Source: Haloechinothrix halophila YIM 93223
GTDB lineage: Bacteria; Actinomycetota; Actinomycetes; Mycobacteriales; Pseudonocardiaceae
Direction of reading: 5' to 3'
Assembly (NCBI RefSeq): GCF_000504245.1
Contig: NZ_KI632509.1
Span: forward strand, 1,983,723 to 2,047,722
DNA: 64,000 nt
This document shows, in pieces, positions 1-9,034 of this stretch. Positions within the stretch are counted from its first letter, which is position 1. Each line of letters begins with the position of its first letter. The position numbers and the translations under genes were made by a program. Below the pieces are notes generated by a model, which had not been told where the DNA came from, made no database searches, and was given only the letters and a program-made list of their open reading frames with translations.

Positions 1-301
1 ACGGGGCCTGCGGCAGCGCCTGTGAGCGGGCCTGTGCCCCGGATTGAGACGGTCCTTGCGACCCGGCCTGCGAACGGGCTTGCGAACGGGCGCTGTCTCG
101 CTTCGGGCTGGGCGAAGTCATGCCCTGACGCTACCTGCGCACGGACCGTTGTCATGGCAGACCCACGGTACCCCCGAACTCGTGCAGGTCTTGCGCACAC
201 ATCGTTACCGTCTGTCACTTGTGCCCCTGCCGACACAGGCGTCGTGAGTGCGGATCCGAGTTCTAACCGTGATCAGCACTCACGACCCTGCGTCGAGCGG
301 G
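1..301. other. gene-free left edge
   Basis: No convincing gene. The open frames here have no ribosome site and no recognisable product. Seen: a 12-nt unit (TGCGAACGGGCT/G) in two tandem copies near 68-91, and a hairpin at 241-286 listed separately. The stretch lies beyond the 3' end of the reductase gene on the minus strand. Confidence 0.6.
241..286. repeat. palindrome, 11-bp perfect arms
   Basis: GTCGTGAGTGC at 241-251 pairs perfectly with GCACTCACGAC at 276-286 across a 24-nt spacer that itself contains GGATC/GATC. It sits 16 nt beyond the stop codon of the minus-strand reductase, so it could act as its terminator. Its form also fits the dispersed palindromes elsewhere in the window. Confidence 0.6.
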
Positions 302-2293
302 TTACCAGTGGAAGCCGCGGGTGAGCTTGACCAGCGCGTTGGCCGCCTTGCCGAGGTGCTTCTCGCCGCGGCCGATCTTGAGCCGGTTGTCGCCACCGGC
401 GGCGACCGAGTCGGGGAAGACCCGGTACGCCTGGTATGCCACCGCATCCGACAGCCCAGGCGAGAACTTGTACGCGGTGTTGATCAGTTGACCCGCAGGG
501 GTGCCGATGTGCTTCGGGCGGTTCTTCAGCGCGTGCACCACCATCCCCGCCGCGTCGTCCGGCGACTTCGTCGGGAAGGCGTCGTAGATCTTGGTCGGCC
601 GGATCATCGGCGTACGCACCAGCGGCATGTGGATCGTCGTGAACGAGACGCCGTCGCCGTGCATCTCCACCGCCGCGATCTTGGTGAAGTAGTCCAGCGC
701 GGCCTTCGACGCGACATACGCCGAGAAGCGGGGTGCGATGCCCTGCACGCCGATCGACGAGATGTTGACGATGTGGCCGAACTTGCGCTCGCTCATGTGT
801 GGAAGCAGCGCGAGGATCATCCGCACCGCGCCGAAGTAGTTGATCGCCATCGCGCGCTCGTAATCGTGGAAGCGGTCGTAAGACAACCTGATCGAGCGCC
901 GGATGGAGCGGCCAGCGTTGTTGACCAGCATGTCGACGCGGCCGTGATCGGCGAGCATCCGCTCGACGTTCTTGCGCACCGACTCGTCGTCGGTCAGGTC
1001 GCACGGATACACCGACGCCTTGCCGCCAGCCGCGACAATCTCGTCGCGCACCTCTTCCAGCTCGTGCTCCCGGCGCGCGACGAGCAGCGGGATGCCGCCC
1101 TCGCTCGCCACCTTGAGCGCGGTGGCGCGGCCGATGCCGGACGACGCGCCGGTAATGACGATGGTCCTGCCGTCGAGGTTCCCGCGTGGGCCATGCTTGC
1201 GAGCGCGGAACGGGTCGAGGTTTTCCGCCCAGTACGCCCACAGTGTCGTCGCGTAGTCCTGCAGCCGGGGCACCTCGACCTGCCCCGCCAGCTCCTTGCG
1301 GGTGGCCGCCGACGAGAACACCGACGGGAAGTTCAGGTGATCCAGCAGGACCGGTGGCATGCCGACGCGCTCCATGACAGCATCGCGGGCGATCGTCACT
1401 CCTGGGATGTGCTCGGTCAGCTTGACCAGCTGCAACAGGCTCTTGCCGACGTCGCCGCCGATCTCCGCGCTGATAGTGGGCGCACCAGCCGCGCGGGCGA
1501 AGGCGTTGAACACTCCGATCGTCGGCTGCGGCTCGGGGTTGACCAGGTGGAAGACGCGGTTGTCCAGGTTTCGCTTGGTGATGAGCAGGTGCATCGCCGC
1601 CGCGACGTAGTCCACCGGCACGATGTTGGTGTCACCGAGGTCGGGCGCCATGGTGGGCAGGTTCGGCAACGACGACAGCCGGGAGATGGTGGGGAACAGG
1701 TAGTACGGACCGTCGATCTTGTCCATCTCGCCGGTCTGCGAGTTGCCGACCACGATCGCGGGCCGGTAGACGCGCCACGGGACGTCGGTCTGCTCGCGCA
1801 CCAGGCGTTCCGATTCGAACTTGGTGCGGTGGTACGCGGTCGGCAGCCGCTGGCCCTCGTCGAACATGTCCTCGGTGAAGGTGCCCTCGAAGTCGCCCGC
1901 GACGGCGACCGAGGACACATGATGCAGGCAGCCGGCCTCGATGGAGCGGCTGAGCGCGATGACGTTCGCCGTGCCGTCGACGTTGGCCCTGATGCTGGTC
2001 TCGTCGTCCGCGGTGATGTCGTAGAGCGCGGCGAGGTGCACGACGTTGTCGACCGTGCCACGCAGTTGCTCGATGTCTTCAAGCGACACCCCGGCGAGGT
2101 CCTGCGCTATGTCGCCGACGACCGGGGTGACCTTCTCGGCGTTCGGCCAGCTCTTGGCGATGTCGGTGAGCTTGTGCTGCGAACTCGCCCGGACCGTCAC
2201 CCACACCCGTTCGGTGTCCTCATCCGCGAGGATCAGCTCGACGAGATGCCTGCCGATCAGGCCGGTTGCTCCTGTCACGAGGTAGGTGGTCAT
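302..2293 (-). CDS. two-domain SDR oxidoreductase, fatty acyl reductase (AcrA1)-like
   Basis: A 663-residue fusion of two Rossmann enzymes. The N-terminal half is an extended SDR/fatty-acyl-reductase type domain with GATGLIG at residues 8-14 and the YHRTK active-site motif at 154-158. The C-terminal half is a classical SDR with TGASSGIG at 381-388, NNAG at 458-461 and YVASK at 526-530. Both nucleotide sites and both Tyr-Lys pairs are intact. Known family: the mycobacterial AcrA1 class has this size and layout and is linked to reduction of acyl-CoA or beta-keto acyl intermediates in lipid synthesis. The exact substrate is not predictable here. The gene stands alone, with a possible operator at 2328-2338. 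Confidence 0.85.
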   Translation of the reverse strand: MTTYLVTGATGLIGRHLVELILADEDTERVWVTVRASSQHKLTDIAKSWPNAEKVTPVVGDIAQDLAGVSLEDIEQLRGTVDNVVHLAALYDITADDETSIRANVDGTANVIALSRSIEAGCLHHVSSVAVAGDFEGTFTEDMFDEGQRLPTAYHRTKFESERLVREQTDVPWRVYRPAIVVGNSQTGEMDKIDGPYYLFPTISRLSSLPNLPTMAPDLGDTNIVPVDYVAAAMHLLITKRNLDNRVFHLVNPEPQPTIGVFNAFARAAGAPTISAEIGGDVGKSLLQLVKLTEHIPGVTIARDAVMERVGMPPVLLDHLNFPSVFSSAATRKELAGQVEVPRLQDYATTLWAYWAENLDPFRARKHGPRGNLDGRTIVITGASSGIGRATALKVASEGGIPLLVARREHELEEVRDEIVAAGGKASVYPCDLTDDESVRKNVERMLADHGRVDMLVNNAGRSIRRSIRLSYDRFHDYERAMAINYFGAVRMILALLPHMSERKFGHIVNISSIGVQGIAPRFSAYVASKAALDYFTKIAAVEMHGDGVSFTTIHMPLVRTPMIRPTKIYDAFPTKSPDDAAGMVVHALKNRPKHIGTPAGQLINTAYKFSPGLSDAVAYQAYRVFPDSVAAGGDNRLKIGRGEKHLGKAANALVKLTRGFHW

Positions 2294-2599
2294 CGTTGGT
2301 GCTCCTTCGCCGAGGGTGATACGTGGTGTAGTGACTACGCCGTGTGAGGGTCATTCTGGTCCACTGGTGTTCCTGCTGGCTACGGCATCTTGTGTGAGTA
2401 TCAACGCGAGTGATGTCCGTAGGTGATGCGGAACCTCCCGCCGTCGCGGTCGTTGGGCGGACCTGGCCTGTCCGTGCTCAACGGAGTAGAACGCCCGAGT
2501 AGGGTGTCGTGGCGCGACGGGAACTGGCCGGAACGCGCGGTCGTTGTACTCGTTGCAGGCGCTAGCGACATGCATGCTTGAGAGGTCCAGGAGGGCTCA
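2294..2599. other. intergenic region with possible operator
   Basis: A 306-nt divergent region between the reductase (minus) and the Bax-inhibitor gene (plus). A small palindrome GTAGTGACTAC at 2328-2338 lies about 35-45 nt upstream of the reductase start, where a TetR-type repressor could bind. The ribosome site AGGAGGG at 2589-2595 belongs to the plus-strand gene. No conserved ORF was found. Confidence 0.5.
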
Positions 2600-3406
2600 G
2601 TGCGAACCAGTAGCAACCCCGCGTTCCGCAATCTGCCTGTCGGCAGTGCCGCAGGCGCGCCGTATGCGGGCTACGACCAGCCGGGTTACGGCGCCCCGCA
2701 GACCGCGACGGGTGCCGACGACCGGCCGATGACCGTCGACGACGTCGTGATGAAGACTGGTGCCTCGATCGGCACCGCGCTGCTCACCGGCGTCATTACC
2801 GCGATCTGGGCACGGTCGGAGATCGTGGCGGGCGGATCGTCCGGCGCGGTCTTCGGCGTGATGATCGTCGCGCTGCTGGCGGGTCTCGGCCTCGCGCTGT
2901 ACATCTCGTTCAAACAGAAGGCGAGCGCTGGGCTGACGCTGGCGTACTCCGCCGTCGAGGGCGTATTCCTCGGTGCCATCACGGGGATCTTCGAGCTGAT
3001 GGTGCCCGGGGTGGCGTTGCAGGCGATCCTCGGCACGGCGCTGGTGTTCATCACGATGCTCACGGTGTACAAGACCGGCGCGGTGAAGGTGACCCCGAAG
3101 CTGCGCAAGTGGGTTATCGGCGCCGCGGCGGCCGCTTTCGGGCTCATCGTCGTGAACCTGTTGCTGAGCTTCGTCGGAATCGACCTTGGTGTCCGTGGCG
3201 GCGGCCCGCTCGGCATCATCATCGGACTCGTGTTCATCGGTATCGCAGCGTTTATGCTGCTGCTCGACTTCGACATGGCCGACGGCATGATCCGCGCGGG
3301 CATGCCGCAGAAGTGGGCGTGGTTCGCCGCGTTCGGCCTGATGACCACGCTGGTCTGGCTGTACTTCGAGATGATCCGCCTGCTCTGGCTGCTGCAGAGC
3401 GAGTAA
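2600..3406 (+). CDS. Bax inhibitor-1/YccA family membrane protein
   Basis: 268 residues. About 60 soluble N-terminal residues rich in Gly, Pro and Tyr are followed by seven hydrophobic segments, the layout of actinobacterial YccA/BI-1 proteins. BI-1 proteins are pH-sensitive calcium-leak channels in studied homologues; the role in actinobacteria is unclear. The start is a GTG four nt after a strong AGGAGGG at 2589-2595. The gene is monocistronic and is followed by a strong hairpin at 3414-3467. Confidence 0.85.
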   Translation: MRTSSNPAFRNLPVGSAAGAPYAGYDQPGYGAPQTATGADDRPMTVDDVVMKTGASIGTALLTGVITAIWARSEIVAGGSSGAVFGVMIVALLAGLGLALYISFKQKASAGLTLAYSAVEGVFLGAITGIFELMVPGVALQAILGTALVFITMLTVYKTGAVKVTPKLRKWVIGAAAAAFGLIVVNLLLSFVGIDLGVRGGGPLGIIIGLVFIGIAAFMLLLDFDMADGMIRAGMPQKWAWFAAFGLMTTLVWLYFEMIRLLWLLQSE

Positions 3407-3413
3407 CCGCACG

Positions 3414-3467
3414 CGAACGCGACAGGGGGGCGCCGAGTCCGTATGGACCGGCGCCCCTGTTCGCGTT
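3414..3467. terminator. bidirectional hairpin between convergent genes
   Basis: Long GC-rich inverted repeat: GCGaCAGGGGGGCGCCGAGTCC pairs, with a few mismatches, with GGACCGGCGCCCCTGttCGCG around a GTAT loop. It lies between the stop of the Bax-inhibitor gene (3406) and the stop of the thiolase gene (3486), so it can terminate both. Confidence 0.75.
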
Positions 3468-3485
3468 GGCGCTCGCGAGTCGCAC

Positions 3486-4706
3486 TCAGCTCATACGCTC
3501 AAGCACCATCGCCATGCCCTGACCACCGCCGACGCACATCGTCTCGAGACCGAACTGCTTGTCGTGGTGACGCAACGAGTTGATCAGTGTCGAGGTGATC
3601 CGCGCGCCGGTCATGCCGAACGGGTGGCCGACGGCGATCGCGCCGCCGTTGACGTTCAGACGCTCGATGTCGATACCGAGTTCTTGGTACGACGGAATGA
3701 CCTGCGCGGCGAACGCCTCGTTGATCTCAACGAGGTCGATGTCGCTGATGCTCATGCCGGCACGCTTGAGCGCCTGCTTGGACGCCTCAACGGGACCGAG
3801 GCCCATGATCTCCGGCGACAGGCCGGTCACGCCGGTCGAGACGACCCGCGCCAGCGGCGTGATGCCCAGCTCGGCGGCCTTGGTGTCGGACATGACGACC
3901 ACCGCGGCGGCGCCGTCGTTGAGCGGGCAGGCGTTGGCCGCCGTGATGCGGCCGTCCGGGCGGAACACCGGCTTCAGCCCGGACACGCCCTCCAGCGTCA
4001 CGCCCGCGCGCGGGCCGTCGTCGGCGTCGACCACGGTGCCGTCCGGCAACGTGACCGGGGTGATGTCCTTGGCCCAGAAACCGTCCGCGATGGCCTTCTC
4101 GGCGAGGTTCTGCGAGCGGACGCCGAACTCGTCCATCTGCTCGCGGGTGATGCCCTTCAACCGCGCCAGGTTCTCGGCGGTCTGGCCCATCGGGATGTAG
4201 ACGTCAGGCACCAGGCCCTGCTCACGCGGGTCGGTCCAGCTGTCGGCGCCCTCAGCGGCGACCTGCGCTGTGCGCGCCTCGGCGTCGGCGAAGAGCGGGT
4301 TGTGGGTGTCCGGCAGCGAGTCGGAGCTGCCCTTGGCGAACCGCGACACCGCCTCGACACCGGCCGAGATGAAGACGTCCCCCTCACCGGCCTTGATCGC
4401 GTGCATCGCCATCCGGGTGGTCTGCAGGCTGGACGAGCAGTACCGGGTGATGGTCGTGCCCGGCAGGTGGTCGTAGCCGAGCTGCACGGCGACCGAACGT
4501 CCCATGTTGAAGCCCTGCTCGCCGCCGGGCAGGCCGCAGCCGAGCATCAGGTCGTCGATCTGGGACGGGTCGAGCTGCGGCACCTTGCCCAGCGCGGCCC
4601 GCACCATCTGCACGGTGAGATCGTCGGGGCGCATGTCCACCAGTGATCCCTTGCCCGCACGCCCGATGGGAGAACGGGCGGTCGACACGATCACAGCTTC
4701 AGGCAT
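3486..4706 (-). CDS. acetyl-CoA C-acyltransferase (thiolase)
   Basis: 406 residues, typical for thiolases. It contains the nucleophile-cysteine region (TITRYCSSSLQTTRMA), the NEAFAAQ motif, GGAIAVGHPFG with the catalytic histidine, and a C-terminal CVGGGQG carrying the second cysteine. It catalyses thiolytic cleavage or condensation of acyl-CoA in beta-oxidation. It is the positional counterpart of FadA3 (Rv1074c) in mycobacteria. I chose the ATG at 4706 (MPEAVIVS) over an upstream frame because AAGGAG lies 8 nt before it. Confidence 0.93.
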   Translation of the reverse strand: MPEAVIVSTARSPIGRAGKGSLVDMRPDDLTVQMVRAALGKVPQLDPSQIDDLMLGCGLPGGEQGFNMGRSVAVQLGYDHLPGTTITRYCSSSLQTTRMAMHAIKAGEGDVFISAGVEAVSRFAKGSSDSLPDTHNPLFADAEARTAQVAAEGADSWTDPREQGLVPDVYIPMGQTAENLARLKGITREQMDEFGVRSQNLAEKAIADGFWAKDITPVTLPDGTVVDADDGPRAGVTLEGVSGLKPVFRPDGRITAANACPLNDGAAAVVVMSDTKAAELGITPLARVVSTGVTGLSPEIMGLGPVEASKQALKRAGMSISDIDLVEINEAFAAQVIPSYQELGIDIERLNVNGGAIAVGHPFGMTGARITSTLINSLRHHDKQFGLETMCVGGGQGMAMVLERMS

Positions 4707-5003
4707 AACGGGGTCTCCTTCTAGCGAGAATGCGTTGCGTACATCGTGCACGCCTTACTGACGGGTCGCTATGGGCGCTCCGCCTAACGTGCGGTGGGTG
4801 TCGTGAAGGCCACGTTCCTGGCGGCTAGGGCCAGTACGAGCATCTCCATGGCACCCCAGGCATCACTCGCACGGGTGGACGCCCGGAGCGACGCGCCGTG
4901 AATCGGCCGGTTTGGGGAGCAGCAAAACGGGGCCGTTCGCGGCTAGGCTGCCTGCAGAAGAGCCGAGGCGCCACGAGCGCCGTGTGAAAGCAGAGGAACC
5001 CTG
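4707..5003. other. intergenic region with dispersed repeat and cbs promoter
   Basis: A 297-nt divergent region. It holds a repeat copy at 4803-4853 and a -10 box TAGGCT at 4944-4949 for cbs, giving a leader of about 50 nt with AGAGGA at 4992-4997 before the GTG start. No ORF of its own is apparent. Confidence 0.6.
4803..4853. repeat. dispersed repeat, family A, copy 1
   Basis: Runs from GTGAAGGCCACG to TCTCCATGGCA, with an inner inverted pair CTGGC/GCCAG around GGCTAGG. Copy 2 at 51693-51746 shares TGAAGG, CTGGC(G/A)GC and an identical 11-nt end TCTCCATGGCA. Both copies are intergenic. Confidence 0.6.
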
Positions 5004-6407
5004 GTGGACTACGCCGAGCATGTGATCGATCTGGTGGGCGACACCCCGCTGGTGAAGCTGAACGCGCTAACCGCGCACATCGCCAAAGACGCCGACGGCA
5101 ACGCGCCGACGGTGCTGGCTAAGGTCGAGTACTTCAACCCGGGGGGCAGCGTCAAGGACCGCATCGCCGTGCGCATGATCGAGGCGGCGGAGCGGTCCGG
5201 CGAACTCAAGCCAGGCGGCACCATCGTGGAGCCGACGTCCGGCAACACCGGCGTCGGGCTGGCGATGGTCGCCCAGCGCAAGGGGTATCGCTGCGTGTTC
5301 GTATGCCCTGACAAGGTCAGCGAGGACAAGCGCAACGTCCTCAAGGCATACAGTGCCGAGGTCGTGGTGTGCCCGACCGCGGTGCCGCCGGACCACCCCG
5401 ACTCCTACTACAGCGTCTCCGATCGGCTGGTGACCGAGATCGAGGGCGCGTGGAAACCCGACCAGTACTCCAACCCGAACAACCCTCGGAGTCATTACGA
5501 GACCACCGGACCCGAGCTGTGGCAGCAGACCGGCGGCGCGATCACGCACTTCGTCGCCGGGGTCGGCACGGGTGGCACGATCAGCGGCACCGGCAAGTAC
5601 CTCAAGGAGGTGTCCGACGGCTCGGTGCAGATCATCGGCGCGGACCCGGAGGGCTCGGTCTACTCCGGTGGGACGGGACGTCCGTACCTGGTGGAAGGCG
5701 TCGGTGAGGACTTCTGGCCGGAAACCTACGACCGGAACATCGCCGACGAGATCATCGCGATCAGTGACACCGACTCCTTCACCACCACCAGGGAACTGGC
5801 GGAGCAGGAGGGACTGCTCGTCGGCGGATCGTGCGGCATGGCGGTCGCGGCGTCGGTCCGGCTGGCGGAACGACTCGCCGCGGAGGGGCGTTCGGACGCG
5901 GTGATCGTGGTGCTGCTGCCTGACGGCGGCAGGGGCTACCTGACCAAGGTGTTCAACGACTCTTGGATGGCCTCCTACGGCTTTCTGCCCCCCGGTTCGA
6001 CCGACGCCACCGTCGGCGATGTGTTGCGGCGCAAGGACGGCACGCTGCCAGAGCTGGTGCACACCCATCCGACGGAGACCGTCGCCGAGGCGGTATCCAT
6101 CTTGCGCGAGTTCGGCGTCAGCCAGATGCCGGTGGTCAGCGCGGAGCCGCCGGTGATGGCCGCCGAGGTCGTCGGTGCCGTGAACGAGCGCGAACTGCTC
6201 GACGCGCTGTTCTCCGGCAAAGCGGAGCTCGCGGACCGGCTGGACCGCCACATGTCGGCCCCGCTCCCCACGATCGGGGCGGGTGAGCCGATCACGGCGG
6301 TGAGTGCCGCGCTGGTCGATGCTGATGGGGCATTGGTGCTGATAGACGGCAAACCGGTCGGCGTCATCACCCGGCAGGACCTGCTCGCGTTCCTAGCGGG
6401 CGGCTGA
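5004..6407 (+). CDS. cbs: cystathionine beta-synthase
   Basis: 467 residues. The fold-type II PLP domain has the lysine in GGSVKDR (K51), the TSGNTG loop and the glycine-rich GVGTGGTISG phosphate site. Two CBS modules follow from about residue 340 to the end. It condenses serine (or O-acetylserine) with homocysteine to cystathionine, the first step of reverse transsulfuration. metB lies 2.6 kb downstream on the same strand, with three small genes between, so both halves of the pathway sit together as in mycobacteria (Rv1077/Rv1079). Start: GTG with AGAGGA 6 nt upstream. Confidence 0.95.
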   Translation: MDYAEHVIDLVGDTPLVKLNALTAHIAKDADGNAPTVLAKVEYFNPGGSVKDRIAVRMIEAAERSGELKPGGTIVEPTSGNTGVGLAMVAQRKGYRCVFVCPDKVSEDKRNVLKAYSAEVVVCPTAVPPDHPDSYYSVSDRLVTEIEGAWKPDQYSNPNNPRSHYETTGPELWQQTGGAITHFVAGVGTGGTISGTGKYLKEVSDGSVQIIGADPEGSVYSGGTGRPYLVEGVGEDFWPETYDRNIADEIIAISDTDSFTTTRELAEQEGLLVGGSCGMAVAASVRLAERLAAEGRSDAVIVVLLPDGGRGYLTKVFNDSWMASYGFLPPGSTDATVGDVLRRKDGTLPELVHTHPTETVAEAVSILREFGVSQMPVVSAEPPVMAAEVVGAVNERELLDALFSGKAELADRLDRHMSAPLPTIGAGEPITAVSAALVDADGALVLIDGKPVGVITRQDLLAFLAGG

Positions 6408-6508
6408 CGCCACTGATCCGTGGGGTAATCCCGGCGAGGACGGCGGCTATCCGCTAGCGTGTGCCGCGAGTGAGAGTTTCACGTAATCGCTAAGGGGATT
6501 GAGCCCAC

Positions 6509-7858
6509 ATGAGTGCTCCCGAACCACCGAATCCACAGCAGCAAGACCAGGTTCCGCCGGGCGGTGAACAGCAACAGCAGGACGTCCCCTTCGGCGATGC
6601 GCCGGAGCCTACGCAGGTCGTTCAGCCAGGGCAGCCGTCAGGGCAGGACCAGGGGCAGGAGGCGAACGCGACGCAGTTCGTCTCGCCTGGGCAGCAGCCT
6701 GGCGGTGGACAGGGACAGAACGCCGAGTCCACGCAGCTGGTCTCGCCCACGCAACAGCCGTCGGCGATTCCGTACACGCCGCCGCCGAGCGCGGCGGACA
6801 ACCCGGGCGCGATGTCGCAGCCCGCGTCGCCACCCGCCGGTTTCGGTCAGCAGCCGCCACCCGGCTTTGACCCGTACCAGGGTCAGCCGGGTGGTCCTGG
6901 CATGCCGCCGCAGGGGCCACCGCCGGGGCAGTTCGGGGGTCCGCCGCCCGGTCAGCCACCAGGGTTCGGCGCGCCGCCCGGATTCCCGCCGCCGATGGGC
7001 GGGGCGCCGGTGGGCCAGCTCGCCGAGTGGGCTCCGCGTGCGGCAGGGTTGCTGATCGACCATGGCATTCCGCTGCTGGTCGTGATCTTGTGTGGTCTCG
7101 TGGCGATCGCCGACGCGACGGTCGGCGGGATCCTGGTCGTGCTCGCCTACCTCGGCTGGCTGGGGTTCACCATCTACAACCGCTGGATCCTGCAGGGCAA
7201 GACCGGGCAGTCCTGGGGCAAGAAGATCATGAAGCTCAAGCTGGTCAGCGAGAACACCGGCCAGCCGATCGGTGCAGGCAGCGCCTTCGTGCGCGATTTG
7301 GCGCACAACCTCGAGTTCGGCATCGGCTACCTGTGGCCGCTGTTCGACGACAAGAAGCAGACGTTCGCGGACAAGCTGGTGCACACGGTCGTCGTCACGG
7401 CGGCACCCGACGGGCCAGGTGGTCCCGCCGGGTTCGGGCAGCCGGGCATGCCGCAGGGCTACGGCCAGCCGGGGATGCCGCCTCAGGGGCCGCCCCCTGG
7501 TTACGGCCAGATGCCGCCGCCCAGCTTCTCGCAGCAGGGCCCGCCGCCTGGTTACGGTCAGCCGGGGATGCCCCCGCAGGGCCCGCCCCCTGGCTATGGC
7601 CAGATGCCGCCACAAGGTGCGCCGCAGGGTTACGGCCAGATGCCGCCGCAGGGATCACCTCCGGCGGGCTTCCCGCAGCAGGGCCCACCGTCGGGTGGCT
7701 TCGCCCAGCCCGGCGCGCAGCAAGGCCCGCCCGCTGGCGGATTCGGGCAGCAGGGGCCGCCGTCCGGTGGCTTCCCGCAGCAGCCCGCGCCGTACGGTGA
7801 CTACAGCCAGCAGGGCCAGCAACCAGGTTACGGCCAGCAGCCGCCGTACCAGGGCTGA
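6509..7858 (+). CDS. RDD-family membrane protein with proline/glutamine-rich ends (Pra-like)
   Basis: 449 residues in three parts. Residues 1-170 are a Gln/Pro/Gly-rich region. An RDD domain at about 170-300 has two or three membrane segments and the conserved WGKKIMKLK and DNLVDKL-like FADKLVH stretches. The tail at about 305-449 consists of irregular GYGQPGMPPQGPPP repeats. The position between cbs and metB matches the mycobacterial proline-rich antigen Pra (Rv1078), which is shorter; the long tail is the difference here. Function unknown, probably envelope. A -10 box TAGCGT is at 6455-6460 and AAGGGGA before the ATG. Confidence 0.85.
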   Translation: MSAPEPPNPQQQDQVPPGGEQQQQDVPFGDAPEPTQVVQPGQPSGQDQGQEANATQFVSPGQQPGGGQGQNAESTQLVSPTQQPSAIPYTPPPSAADNPGAMSQPASPPAGFGQQPPPGFDPYQGQPGGPGMPPQGPPPGQFGGPPPGQPPGFGAPPGFPPPMGGAPVGQLAEWAPRAAGLLIDHGIPLLVVILCGLVAIADATVGGILVVLAYLGWLGFTIYNRWILQGKTGQSWGKKIMKLKLVSENTGQPIGAGSAFVRDLAHNLEFGIGYLWPLFDDKKQTFADKLVHTVVVTAAPDGPGGPAGFGQPGMPQGYGQPGMPPQGPPPGYGQMPPPSFSQQGPPPGYGQPGMPPQGPPPGYGQMPPQGAPQGYGQMPPQGSPPAGFPQQGPPSGGFAQPGAQQGPPAGGFGQQGPPSGGFPQQPAPYGDYSQQGQQPGYGQQPPYQG

Positions 7859-7873
7859 TCGACCTTCCGGCCG

Positions 7874-7911
7874 AGCCGCACGCTCACCGACGAATCCGGT
7901 GGCGTGCGGCT
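7874..7911 (+). terminator. hairpin terminator after the RDD gene
   Basis: AGCCGCACGC at 7874-7883 pairs with GCGTGCGGCT at 7902-7911, and inner ACCG pairs with CGGT. It begins 15 nt after the RDD stop codon and lies before the ribosome site of the next gene. Confidence 0.7.
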
Positions 7912-7937
7912 TCCGGCTGTCCTGACGGGAGCGGTTG

Positions 7938-8351
7938 ATGAACTGGTGCGGCCTGATCGCAGGCGTGCTCGCCGTGTTGTACGGCGTGATCGGCGGACTT
8001 TTCGCCGTCGTCGGCGGCCTCGAACTGGCCGAGGCGAACACGCTGGACCCGGTCGGTGCCGTGGTGTTCGTCGTGCTGGTGGTGATCTCCGTGCTACTGC
8101 TTGGCGGCGGCATCCTGCTGCTCGCCAGCAAGGCTTCTGGGCGCTGGACGGTCGCGACCGGTGCGGTGTTGAGCATCGGCGGCATCGCCTACGTCTTGTC
8201 GAGGACGTCGACCGCGCCACGTGGCGTGACGCCCGAACTGGCGATGTCAGGTCTCACCGAGGTTCGGCATATCGCGGTGGTCGCGCTGGTCCTCGCGGTG
8301 GTGATGCTCGCGCTCGCGTTGGTGCCGATGCGCGGTCAGGCGACGGTGTGA
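7938..8351 (+). CDS. small membrane protein, unrecognised
   Basis: 137 residues with four hydrophobic segments (about 4-26, 36-58, 64-84 and 108-130), so a four-helix membrane protein. There are no charged motifs or domains that I recognise. The start ATG at 7938 has GGGAG six nt upstream; a TTG directly before it is less likely. It lies in a run of small membrane proteins between cbs and metB that is not part of the mycobacterial order. Confidence 0.7.
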   Translation: MNWCGLIAGVLAVLYGVIGGLFAVVGGLELAEANTLDPVGAVVFVVLVVISVLLLGGGILLLASKASGRWTVATGAVLSIGGIAYVLSRTSTAPRGVTPELAMSGLTEVRHIAVVALVLAVVMLALALVPMRGQATV

Positions 8352-8425
8352 GTGGGTAAGGTCTCGGCCGCCGAGGTCGAACAGGGCTGAATGACGACGG
8401 CGATGCGTCGTGGTGGGGAGGACAC

Positions 8426-9013
8426 ATGAACCAGCCGTGGTATCCGCAGCAACCGAGCTTCCCTGGGGTGCCCGGTCCGCAACCACCTTCACACACCTCG
8501 TTGGTGATGGCAGGTATCAGCAGCGTGGTCTTCGCCGGCGGCCTTGTCATCAGCATGTTCGACGCGTTCGATTACGTCGAGGTTTTGTCGCAGGACACCG
8601 TTGTCATGCTGCTGTTACGGCTGCCGTGCGCAGTGGCGGCCGTGATCGGTGCCATCCTGTTGTTCGCCAAGCAGATCAGTGGTGGCTACGTAGTCGTAGG
8701 GTCCGTCGTGGCGCTCTACGTGACGTTCATCGTCACTGTGTTGCTCAGCTCAAATCCTGGTTCATACCTGGGGATTGTGTTCAAGTCGCAATCGGGCCGC
8801 GTCGGCTACTTGTTGCTGATCGGCATTCTCGCCGCCGTGCTGAGCGTGGTGCCGCCGACGAGGCGGTACATCCGCTACGCCAAGGCGAGCGTGTCACCCG
8901 TGCCGTATCCGCAGCAGCCGTGGTACCCGCCGCAGGGCTACCCACAGCAGGGCTATCCGATGCAGCCACCACAGGGCTACCCACAGCAGGGGCCGCAGCC
9001 ACCAAGAGCGTGA
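8426..9013 (+). CDS. small membrane protein with Pro/Gln/Tyr-rich tail
   Basis: 195 residues. A short N-terminal PQQP-rich stretch is followed by four hydrophobic segments between about residues 28 and 150, then a tail of repeated PQQGYP units (about 160-195). The layout parallels the RDD protein upstream and the dispanin-like protein at 12264, although the membrane domains differ. No enzyme motif. GGGGAGG lies shortly before the ATG. Function unknown, probably a membrane-anchored scaffold or stress protein. Confidence 0.75.
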   Translation: MNQPWYPQQPSFPGVPGPQPPSHTSLVMAGISSVVFAGGLVISMFDAFDYVEVLSQDTVVMLLLRLPCAVAAVIGAILLFAKQISGGYVVVGSVVALYVTFIVTVLLSSNPGSYLGIVFKSQSGRVGYLLLIGILAAVLSVVPPTRRYIRYAKASVSPVPYPQQPWYPPQGYPQQGYPMQPPQGYPQQGPQPPRA

Positions 9014-9021
9014 GCCGGGAA

Positions 9022-9027
9022 TACCCT
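9022..9027 (+). promoter_or_regulatory. -10 box TACCCT, leaderless metB
   Basis: TACCCT ends 7 nt before the metB ATG at 9035, and no ribosome site precedes the ATG. This is the TANNNT spacing of actinobacterial leaderless mRNAs. Confidence 0.6.
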
Positions 9028-9034
9028 CGATGCC

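Noticed and set aside
248-2347. 699-codon plus-strand frame opposite the AcrA1-like reductase
   Set aside because: It is the antisense shadow of a clear SDR gene: Arg/Asp/Val-rich translation, no domain, no ribosome site.
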